Shown: one piece after another, positions 7,978-14,591 of the stretch
Layout of the letters: each line of letters begins with the position of its first letter
How positions within the stretch are numbered: the first letter of the stretch is position 1
Assembly: GCA_964452095.1 (NCBI GenBank)
Contig: CAYVKX010000042.1
Span: 1-18,109 of the forward strand
Source of the DNA: DUAL01 sp964452095
GTDB taxonomy: Bacteria > Bacteroidota > Bacteroidia > Flavobacteriales > BACL11
Direction of reading: 5' to 3'
DNA: 18,109 nt
The notes under the pieces: generated by a model
The model's input: the letters and a program-made list of their open reading frames with translations, nothing else
Database searches by the model: none
What the model was told of the DNA's origin: nothing
Position numbers and translations under genes: made by a program

Positions 7978-8877
7978 TTAATAAGGATAAGTTAATGTTA
8001 CTTTTTTTTCAGTAACAATAAGGCGAGAACTTACACCAAAAACAATGGCATTATTATCGTCTAAATGTCCTGATGGAAAGTTAAAACAAATTGGAAAATC
8101 ATAATTTTTAGTATGCCCTAAAATTATTTCTTCTGCCGATTTCCCAAAAGGAATAGCATTATCGTTCATAGCACTCATACCACCAACAATTAATCCTTTT
8201 AGTTTTGTGAACTTTCCATTGCGTTTCAGGTTCATCATCATTCTATCAATATGATATAAATATTCATCCAAATCTTCAATAAATAATATTTTTTCATCTG
8301 TATTTACATCAGAATTTGACCCCAATAAAGAATATAAAATAGAGAGGTTGCCACCCACAATTTTACCTTCAACTTTTCCTTCTTTATTAAATTTATGAGG
8401 ATTACATTGAATAATATTTTCTTTTCCAAAAAGTGCATTTTCCAAACTTTTCAAAGATTTTGAAGTGTTTTTTGCAAAATTAATCGGCATAGTTGCATGC
8501 AAAGTAGCAATTCCTAAATTATTCAAATGAGAATGTAGAACAGTAACATCACTATATCCAATAATCCATTTTGGATTTTTTATAAGCTTAGAAAAATCAA
8601 CATTATCAATAATTTGAACTGTACCATAACCTCCTCTTGCGCACATTATAGCTTTAATATTCTCATCATCAATCATTGTTTGTAAATCAGCAGTTCTCTG
8701 CTTAATTGTTCCCGAAAACTGATTATCAGATGAGAATAAGTTATCTCCAAAAACAACTTTTAATCCCCAAATCTCCAATATTTTTATTGCTGGGGTCAAC
8801 TCCTCCAAAGAAATTTTTCGAGCAGTAGAAATTATGCCAATTTTATCGCCTTTTTTCAAACTTTCAGGGATCTTCAT
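7978..8877 (-). CDS. LD-carboxypeptidase, peptidase family S66 (muramoyltetrapeptide carboxypeptidase)
   Basis: S66 peptidases remove the terminal D-alanine from tetrapeptides during peptidoglycan recycling in the cytoplasm. The 299-residue protein begins MKIPESLKKGDKIGIISTARKIS, with no signal peptide, as expected for a cytosolic recycling enzyme. The serine nucleophile lies in IIGYSDVT (Ser109), the glutamate in FIEDLDE (Glu201) and the histidine in FPSGH (His271), so the Ser-Glu-His triad is complete. ARGGYG (80-85) and the KGLIVGG segment (227-233) are also typical. Some S66 members instead cleave microcin C-like compounds, but the surroundings favour recycling. It is the first gene of the minus-strand unit leading into lepA and is divergent from metG across an 86-nt gap. 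Confidence 0.93.
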   Translation of the reverse strand: MKIPESLKKGDKIGIISTARKISLEELTPAIKILEIWGLKVVFGDNLFSSDNQFSGTIKQRTADLQTMIDDENIKAIMCARGGYGTVQIIDNVDFSKLIKNPKWIIGYSDVTVLHSHLNNLGIATLHATMPINFAKNTSKSLKSLENALFGKENIIQCNPHKFNKEGKVEGKIVGGNLSILYSLLGSNSDVNTDEKILFIEDLDEYLYHIDRMMMNLKRNGKFTKLKGLIVGGMSAMNDNAIPFGKSAEEIILGHTKNYDFPICFNFPSGHLDDNNAIVFGVSSRLIVTEKKVTLTYPY

Positions 8878-8931
8878 ATTCTCATTTCTAATTATCTTAA
8901 TCCTAAAATCTAATATCTAACAACTAAAACT

Positions 8932-8939
8932 TATCTTTG
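8932..8939 (+). promoter_or_regulatory. Bacteroidota -7 promoter element for metG
   Basis: TATCTTTG followed by C is an exact TAnnTTTG match, 24 nt before the metG ATG. No clear TTG occurs at the expected -33 position. It lies in the gap between divergent LD-carboxypeptidase and metG. Confidence 0.65.
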
Positions 8940-8963
8940 CGAAAATAATTTTTTCTAAGAGAA

Positions 8964-10658
8964 ATGAGCACAAAAAGATACACAGTTACATCTGCACTAC
9001 CTTACGCAAATGGGCCTTTACACATTGGGCACATTGCAGGAGCCTATTTACCAGCCGATATTTATGTTAGATATTTAAAAGGAAAAGGACATAATGTTGC
9101 CTTTGTTTGTGGTTCGGATGAGCATGGAGCAGCAATAACTTTGCGTGCTAAAAAAGAGGCAGTTAGTCCGCAAGAAATTGTAGATAAATACCATAACATT
9201 AACAAAAAAGCATTTGCTGATTTTGGGATAGATTTTAGTATTTATCACAGAACATCAGATGAATTGCATCATGAAACTGCACAAGATTTTTTCAATACTT
9301 TGGAAGAAAAAAAAGTGTTTACAAAAAAAACTTCTGAGCAATTTTATGATGAAGAAAACAAGCAGTTTTTAGCTGATAGATATATTTCTGGGCAATGCCC
9401 GAAATGTGATGCTGAAGGTGCTTATGGCGATCAATGTGAAAAATGCGGTTCAGCTCTTAGCCCTGAAGAATTGATAAATCCAAAATCTACTTTAAGCGGA
9501 AACGCGCCCATAAAAAAGGAAACATCTCATTGGTATTTACCAATGCAAGATCATGAACAATGGCTTAAACCTTGGATAGAAGATGGGATTTTGCAAGGAG
9601 AAAATCATCATAAATCAAAAGCATGTAGAAGTCGGGTAATTGGGCAATGTAAATCATGGATTGATGGAGGATTACAAGAAAGAGCAATGACTCGTGATTT
9701 GGATTGGGGAGTAAAAGTCCCTGTAAAAGATGCTGATGGAAAAGTGCTTTATGTTTGGTTAGATGCGCCAATTGGATACATATCAGCAACTAAGCAATGG
9801 GCAAAGGAAAATAATAAAAACTGGGAAGATTATTGGAAAAATGATGAAACTGAACTTATACATTTTATCGGAAAAGACAATATTGTTTTTCATTGTATTA
9901 TTTTCCCAATTATCCTAAAAGCTCATGGCAATTATATTTTACCAACTAATGTTCCAGCTAATGAATTCTTAAATTTAGAAGGAGAAAAACTCTCTACTTC
10001 TCGTAATTGGGCAATTTGGTTACATGAATATTTAGAGGGTTTTGAAGGGAAACAAGACGCATTAAGATACGCACTTTGTGCCACAGCACCTGAGAGCAAG
10101 GATACTGATTTTACTTGGGCTGATTTTCAAGCAAGAAACAACAATGAGTTAGTTGCAATTTTTGGGAACTTCATCAATCGTGTGGTGGTTTTAACCAATA
10201 AATATTGGGATGGTATTGTTCCTGTTCAAAATGAATTAGAGGCTTATGATAAAGAAGTTTTAACAAAACTTGCTGAGTTCCCTAACAAAATTGGAGATTC
10301 TATAGAGAAATTTAGGTTCAGAGAAGCATTGGGTGAATTCATGAATCTAGCCAGATTAGGAAATAAATATTTAGCTGATACTGAGCCATGGAAATTAAAG
10401 AAAACGGATGAACAAAGAACAGAAACAATTATGAATATTGCCATGCAAATTGCTGCTTCATTGGCAATTCTTTCTGAGCCATTTTTACCTTTTTCATCTG
10501 ATAAATTAAAGAACATCTTAGTGCTAGATAATGTAAAATGGGAAAATGCAGGAAAAATAATTATCTCTGGCAATCATCAAATAAATAAAGCAACTCATTT
10601 ATTTGAAAAGATTGAAGATGAACAAATTGAAAAGCAGCTGGAAAAATTAAAAGCATAA
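8964..10658 (+). CDS. metG: Methionyl-tRNA synthetase, short form without C-terminal tRNA-binding domain
   Basis: MetG charges tRNA(Met) with methionine. The 564-residue protein carries the class I Rossmann core with HIGH (residues 20-23), the zinc-binding connective peptide with CPKC and CEKC (Cys145, 148, 158, 161), WLDAPIGY (265-272), FIGKDN (301-306) and KLSTS (342-346) in place of KMSKS, a substitution I recall as usual in this phylum. The anticodon-binding helical domain includes NNNELVAIFGNFINR (392-406), and WKLKK follows at 476-480. The protein stops at residue 564, where many Bacteroidota and E. coli enzymes go on for about 100 more residues with an EMAP/OB-fold tRNA-binding domain. 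No such domain is encoded immediately downstream. The start ATG fits the -7 element 24 nt upstream. Confidence 0.97.
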   Translation: MSTKRYTVTSALPYANGPLHIGHIAGAYLPADIYVRYLKGKGHNVAFVCGSDEHGAAITLRAKKEAVSPQEIVDKYHNINKKAFADFGIDFSIYHRTSDELHHETAQDFFNTLEEKKVFTKKTSEQFYDEENKQFLADRYISGQCPKCDAEGAYGDQCEKCGSALSPEELINPKSTLSGNAPIKKETSHWYLPMQDHEQWLKPWIEDGILQGENHHKSKACRSRVIGQCKSWIDGGLQERAMTRDLDWGVKVPVKDADGKVLYVWLDAPIGYISATKQWAKENNKNWEDYWKNDETELIHFIGKDNIVFHCIIFPIILKAHGNYILPTNVPANEFLNLEGEKLSTSRNWAIWLHEYLEGFEGKQDALRYALCATAPESKDTDFTWADFQARNNNELVAIFGNFINRVVVLTNKYWDGIVPVQNELEAYDKEVLTKLAEFPNKIGDSIEKFRFREALGEFMNLARLGNKYLADTEPWKLKKTDEQRTETIMNIAMQIAASLAILSEPFLPFSSDKLKNILVLDNVKWENAGKIIISGNHQINKATHLFEKIEDEQIEKQLEKLKA

Positions 10659-10673
10659 CAATTTACTATGCTT
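10651..10673. repeat. 7-bp perfect inverted repeat at the metG 3' end
   Basis: AAGCATA (10651-10657) and TATGCTT (10667-10673) flank a 9-nt loop and span the metG stop codon. It could form a small hairpin in the mRNA that marks the transcript end, but no U-run follows, so it is not a typical intrinsic terminator. Confidence 0.35.
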
Positions 10674-10686
10674 GCATAATAAATAC

Positions 10687-10694
10687 TATATTAG
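10687..10694 (+). promoter_or_regulatory. Possible -7 element for the secreted hydrolase gene
   Basis: TATATTAG differs from TAnnTTTG by one base and is followed by C. It ends 18 nt before the ATG at 10713. No convincing -33 element is visible. It would separate the hydrolase from metG. Confidence 0.35.
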
Positions 10695-10712
10695 CAAACT
10701 AAAATTTTATTC

Positions 10713-11810
10713 ATGAAAAAAATATACTTATTATTACCTTCCTTATTTATTAGTGGCATGATAATGGCGCAATGCAATGGGCGTTATCAAACAGAAATTT
10801 TCAGTAATGTAGATGTTGCAACCGTAAATTATTCTGATGTTTATACTGGATTGGAACACAAAATGGATATTTACACCCCAACAGGTGATACGGTAAATAA
10901 TCGCCCTGTAATTTTTTATTTGCATGGTGGTTCTTTTTATGCTGGGGATAAATCTTCTAGCGATTGTGTTGATTTTTGTAATGCTTTTGCAAAAAGGGGG
11001 TATGTGGCTATTTCCTTAAATTACCGATTAGCAAATATTATTTCTTTTTTATCGTCTAATGCCGAGCAATACAAAGCAGTACTTAGATCGGTTGCTGATT
11101 TAAAATCTGGTATTCGCTATATGCGAATGGATTATTCAAATGGAGACACTTATAATATTGATCCAAACACCATATTTGTTGGAGGATATTCTGCTGGGGC
11201 AGTTGCGGCATTGCACACTACTTTTATCGATAGCATTTCTGATATGTCGGCAACTATTCAGGCATTAATGCCTGTAATCGGAGGCACATTAGAAGGGGAT
11301 GCTGGTAATGATGGATATTCTTCAGAGGTAAGTGCAGTATATAGTTTTGCAGGAGGAATACATGAGATTACATGGATAGATGCTAATGATGAGCCTTTTG
11401 TTAGTTGTCAAGGAACTGCCGACCAAACTGTTGATTATAATTGTGCGAATGCAATGAGTAATCCGAATATTTTAGTGTTATGTGGTTCAGGAGAAATGCA
11501 CGCCAAAGCAGATAGTGTTGGAATTGTAAATTCTCATTTGAGTTTCCCTGGGGAAGATCATAATTGGGCAGCAAGCGGAAATTCTAACAACAAATTCGTG
11601 CAAGCAGTAACTTTTACTTCTGATTTTTTGTACAATCTTTTGCCTTGCAACCAAACTACTTTTATTGCTGAGAATATAAAAAATAATAGAAAGCTTTTAC
11701 AAATTGTAGATATTTTGGGAAGAGAAGTTAAACCAATCAAAAATGCTCCTCTTTTTTATATTTATGATGATGGAAGTGTGGAGAAAAGATTTAATGTAGC
11801 AATTAATTAA
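10713..11810 (+). CDS. Secreted alpha/beta-hydrolase (carboxylesterase-like) with compact T9SS-like C-terminal tail
   Basis: A 365-residue exported esterase/lipase-type alpha/beta hydrolase. The signal peptide is clear (MKKIYLLLPSLFISGMIMAQ, cleavage near residue 20). The oxyanion loop is HGGSF (71-75), the nucleophile elbow is GGYSAGA with Ser160, the likely acid is Asp237 in GTADQTV, and the likely base is His283 in GEDHNW, so the active site looks intact. The fold resembles the HGG-type esterases (carboxylesterase/BD-FAE relatives); the substrate is unknown. The last 40 or so residues (LLQIVDILGREV, then PLFYIYDDG and VEKRF) match a short C-terminal module frequent on exported Bacteroidota proteins. 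I take it as a truncated or variant T9SS sorting tail; it lacks the PNP entry of the standard type A domain. The gene lies 54 nt after metG and 57 nt before the copper oxygenase gene. Confidence 0.87.
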   Translation: MKKIYLLLPSLFISGMIMAQCNGRYQTEIFSNVDVATVNYSDVYTGLEHKMDIYTPTGDTVNNRPVIFYLHGGSFYAGDKSSSDCVDFCNAFAKRGYVAISLNYRLANIISFLSSNAEQYKAVLRSVADLKSGIRYMRMDYSNGDTYNIDPNTIFVGGYSAGAVAALHTTFIDSISDMSATIQALMPVIGGTLEGDAGNDGYSSEVSAVYSFAGGIHEITWIDANDEPFVSCQGTADQTVDYNCANAMSNPNILVLCGSGEMHAKADSVGIVNSHLSFPGEDHNWAASGNSNNKFVQAVTFTSDFLYNLLPCNQTTFIAENIKNNRKLLQIVDILGREVKPIKNAPLFYIYDDGSVEKRFNVAIN

Positions 11811-11867
11811 TGTAACAATGAAAAAAATATGGTTGGTAGTATTTCCACAAGCCACAAACTAAAAACT

Positions 11868-13373
11868 ATGAAAAAACTTCTTATTTTCTTATTTAGCTTT
11901 CCCATTTTTGCTTTTGGGCAAAACCCAAATTATTCTGAGGATGTGGCAGCTATACTATATAATAAGTGTACCTCTTGCCATCATAATGGGGGTATTGCAC
12001 CATTTTCTTTAATGGATTATAATGATGCGCAAAACTGGGCGCCTCAAATTGTTCTATCAGTAATTACTGGGGAGATGCCTCCTTGGCCTGTAGACACAAC
12101 TTTTCAAAGATATGCTCATGAAAGAATTTTGTCTTTATCTGAAATAAACACACTTATAGATTGGAATAATAATGGGACACCTCAAGGAAACCCTACTTTG
12201 GTTCCTCCAGCCCCAACTTATATTCCTGGAGCAATTTTACCGAACCCTGATTATACAATTAATCTCCCACATTATGTTTCCAATGCAAATACTGAAGATG
12301 ATTATGTTTGTTTGAAAGTTGCTACTAATTTTGCTACTGACAAATACATTAAAGCAATTGAAGTTGTTCCGGGAAATTATTCAATAGTTCATCATGCACT
12401 TGTTTTTGTTGACACAACATCTATAGGAAGTCCAATAACTACAGACTGCCTAGGTGTTGATGGAAAACTTATTGGCGGTTATACTCCCGGAGCAACACCA
12501 AATATTTTTCCAAATGGCACAAATGTAAAGATGGGCGTGCGATTGCCTGCTGGAGCAAATATTGTAGTTCAAATGCATTACCCAGAAGGAAGTTCAGGGC
12601 AAATTGATAGTACGAAAATCAATTTTTTCTTTTATCCAAACGGAACAAGTGGGGTTAGGGAAGTTTATACCGACCCTGTTTTGCAAAATTGGAATTTGGC
12701 TATAGCCCCAGATACAATTCAAACTTTTACAACAGAATACCCACAATATCCAGGAGTGTTGCCTTTCGACTTTTCAATTCTCTCAGTGTTTCCTCACTTA
12801 CATTTATTAGGTGAAGAAATTACTTCTTTTGCGGTAAGCTCAACAAATGATACTATTCCTTTTGAGAGAATAAAACATTGGGATTTTGAATGGCAAGGTT
12901 TTTATAATTTCAAGAATATCTTGAAAGTTCCAGCAGGTAGTAGATTGTATGCTGAGGCAAAATTCAATAACACCTCATCCAATATTCACAACCCAAATAA
13001 TCCACCTCAATGGGTATATGCTGGAGAGGCGACTACTGATGAGATGTTTTTGGTGTACTTGCAATATCTACTTTATCAGCCAGGAGATGAAAATTTGAAT
13101 TTGGATTCTTTGCTTTCGGTTGGAGTTAAGGATAAGGTGAGGTTCAAAAAACTTAGCACTTTTCCTAATCCTACATCAGATAAATTTCAAATTCGCTTTC
13201 CTTTAAATGGAGATTTAAGTTTAAAAATCTTGAATGTAGAAGGGAAAATAGTAAAACAAATGCAAGTAAATTCTTCTGATTGGATTTCGCTAAAAGGATT
13301 GCCAAAAGGGACTTATCTTTGTTTTGTGGAAACAGAAAAAACAATCTATTCTGCAAAAATTATTAAACAATAA
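11868..13373 (+). CDS. Exported haem c / PHM-like copper monooxygenase fusion with T9SS type A sorting domain
   Basis: The product is 501 residues from the ATG at 11868. A longer in-frame start at 11829 would put 13 extra residues before an obvious signal peptide (MKKLLIFLFSFPIFAFGQ), so I chose the later one. After the signal comes one haem-c site, CTSCH (Cys34, Cys37, His38), with MPPW (70-73) as a possible axial-ligand site. The next region resembles peptidylglycine alpha-hydroxylating/dopamine beta-monooxygenases. VHH (His175, His176) and MHY (His237) match the CuH ligands; HLH (His310, His312) and DEM (Met393) match the CuM ligands. All six metal-binding residues are therefore present. 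The C-terminus (FPNPTSDKF from 432, then LKGLPKGTYL and AKIIKQ) is a standard T9SS type A sorting domain, so the mature protein should reach the cell surface or medium. Substrate unknown; the haem may deliver electrons in place of ascorbate (inference). Confidence 0.86.
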   Translation: MKKLLIFLFSFPIFAFGQNPNYSEDVAAILYNKCTSCHHNGGIAPFSLMDYNDAQNWAPQIVLSVITGEMPPWPVDTTFQRYAHERILSLSEINTLIDWNNNGTPQGNPTLVPPAPTYIPGAILPNPDYTINLPHYVSNANTEDDYVCLKVATNFATDKYIKAIEVVPGNYSIVHHALVFVDTTSIGSPITTDCLGVDGKLIGGYTPGATPNIFPNGTNVKMGVRLPAGANIVVQMHYPEGSSGQIDSTKINFFFYPNGTSGVREVYTDPVLQNWNLAIAPDTIQTFTTEYPQYPGVLPFDFSILSVFPHLHLLGEEITSFAVSSTNDTIPFERIKHWDFEWQGFYNFKNILKVPAGSRLYAEAKFNNTSSNIHNPNNPPQWVYAGEATTDEMFLVYLQYLLYQPGDENLNLDSLLSVGVKDKVRFKKLSTFPNPTSDKFQIRFPLNGDLSLKILNVEGKIVKQMQVNSSDWISLKGLPKGTYLCFVETEKTIYSAKIIKQ

Positions 13374-13724
13374 TTGGCACAGCACAACAAAAAAGGAGAA
13401 CAAGGCGAGCAAATTGCACAAAACTATTTGCTTGAAAAAGGATATAAAATCTTGGAAAAAAATTGGCGATACCAAAAAGCTGAGGTAGATATTATTGCAA
13501 AAGATGGAAATTTTTTGGTTTTTGTTGAGGTGAAATGTCGTTCTACAAATATCTTTGGAGAGCCTCAAACTTTCGTTTCAGAGAAAAAACAAGAACTTTT
13601 TATGCTTGCTGCTGAGGCGTACTTAGAAGAAAAAGATTTAAACAGTGAAATTCGCTTTGATATTATCGGCATAATTCTCCCCTCACAAAAAGCTAAAATA
13701 GAGCACTTTAAAGATGCTTTTTAA
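13374..13724 (+). CDS. YraN/UPF0102 family endonuclease-like protein, TTG start
   Basis: A 116-residue, full-length member of UPF0102 (YraN), a small family with a restriction-endonuclease-like (Holliday-junction-resolvase-type) fold and no settled function. The PD-(D/E)xK-like signature is intact: EVDIIAKDG (Glu37, Asp39), then VFVEVKCR (Glu52, Lys54). The family N-terminus, M-A-x-H-N-x-x-G-x-x-G-E, matches exactly if translation begins at TTG 13374-13376, which directly follows the TAA of the upstream oxygenase gene with no spacer. No ATG lies near that position in frame. This suggests termination-reinitiation coupling, although the two proteins have no obvious functional link. Confidence 0.9.
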   Translation: MAQHNKKGEQGEQIAQNYLLEKGYKILEKNWRYQKAEVDIIAKDGNFLVFVEVKCRSTNIFGEPQTFVSEKKQELFMLAAEAYLEEKDLNSEIRFDIIGIILPSQKAKIEHFKDAF

Positions 13725-13738
13725 CGCTTAGTATTTTC

Positions 13739-13746
13739 TATCTTTG
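13739..13746 (+). promoter_or_regulatory. Bacteroidota -7 promoter element for the pseudouridine synthase-like gene
   Basis: TATCTTTG followed by C is an exact TAnnTTTG match, 17 nt upstream of the ATG at 13764, in the 39-nt gap after yraN. No TTG -33 element is evident. Confidence 0.6.
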
Positions 13747-13763
13747 CAAAAAATAATTATAAA

Positions 13764-14534
13764 ATGCAAAGAAGAGGAAAATCAACATTCAGAAAAAGAC
13801 AAAATGCAAAAAAGCAATCGGCAGATGGCTTAACTCGATTAAACAAATATATTGCAAATGCAGGAATTTGTAGCCGTAGGGAAGCCGATATATTTATTGA
13901 GGCAGGAGTAGTAAAAGTAAACGGAAAAGTAATTACCCAAATGGGGTTTAAAATAAGTGCTACAGATGTGGTGAAGTTTAATGATAGTAAAATAAAAACC
14001 GAAACACTAAGATATTTGCTTCTTAACAAACCAAAAAATTATAGTGGCAGAATGGAAACCGCACCAAACAAAAAAGATGTGTTTGGGCTGATAAAAGGGG
14101 CGTGCAAGGAAAGTGTTTTGCCGACTTCTCGTTTAGGGAAAAATGCTACAGGTTTATTGCTTTTCACCAATGATAACGAACTGGCTAAAAAACTTACTAA
14201 TCCTAAGAAAAGAATTAAAGAAATTTATCATTTGTTTTTGGATAAAAACTTAAAATCAGCAGACTTGAAAAAGATACAAGATGGGGTAATTATTAGTGGG
14301 AAAAAAGTAGTTCCAAATAGTATTTCTTATATAGAGAATAAAGAAAAAAATGAAATTGGTTTAGAGTTATCATTTGGAGGAATTAAGATGGCAAATCAAA
14401 TTTTTGAAACTTTGGGCTATAAAGTTAGTTCGCTCGATAGAGTATTTTTTGCTGGATTAAGCAAGAAAGAATTACCCAGAAAAAAGTATCGTTTCTTGAG
14501 TGAGGATGAGGTGAACCTTTTAAAAAGGCTGTAA
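13764..14534 (+). CDS. RsuA/RluB-type pseudouridine synthase homologue lacking the catalytic aspartate
   Basis: RsuA/RluB-type enzymes isomerise specific uridines in rRNA. The 256-residue protein has the family layout: a basic N-terminal extension, an S4 RNA-binding domain (RLNKYIANAGICSRREAD, residues 25-42; VNGK), then the synthase domain with LLNKPK, TGLLLFTND (129-137), LGYKV and the family end FAGLSKKELPRKKYRFLSEDEV. The motif that should read GRLD is SRLG: Gly125 (codon GGG, 14136-14138) replaces the universally required Asp. The substrate-binding segment usually written GRNRxVRRxFE reads GGIKMANQIFE (205-215). The frame is open and the S4 domain and C-terminus are well kept, so it may be a retained RNA-binding protein without synthase activity. 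Recent decay is the alternative. It has its own -7 element. Confidence 0.85.
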   Translation: MQRRGKSTFRKRQNAKKQSADGLTRLNKYIANAGICSRREADIFIEAGVVKVNGKVITQMGFKISATDVVKFNDSKIKTETLRYLLLNKPKNYSGRMETAPNKKDVFGLIKGACKESVLPTSRLGKNATGLLLFTNDNELAKKLTNPKKRIKEIYHLFLDKNLKSADLKKIQDGVIISGKKVVPNSISYIENKEKNEIGLELSFGGIKMANQIFETLGYKVSSLDRVFFAGLSKKELPRKKYRFLSEDEVNLLKRL

Positions 14535-14591
14535 AATGTATATGAGTTTGCTGCAAAATTGCGTTATTGCTTTTACAACAGAATTTTGTAG

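Noticed and set aside
11829..11867. The longer start for the copper oxygenase
   Set aside because: It would put 13 polar residues in front of a well-formed signal peptide that begins at its own ATG at 11868.
13290..13568. A 92-residue open frame on the minus strand over the oxygenase/yraN junction
   Set aside because: It is antisense to two well-supported genes and its composition is that of reversed AT-rich coding DNA.
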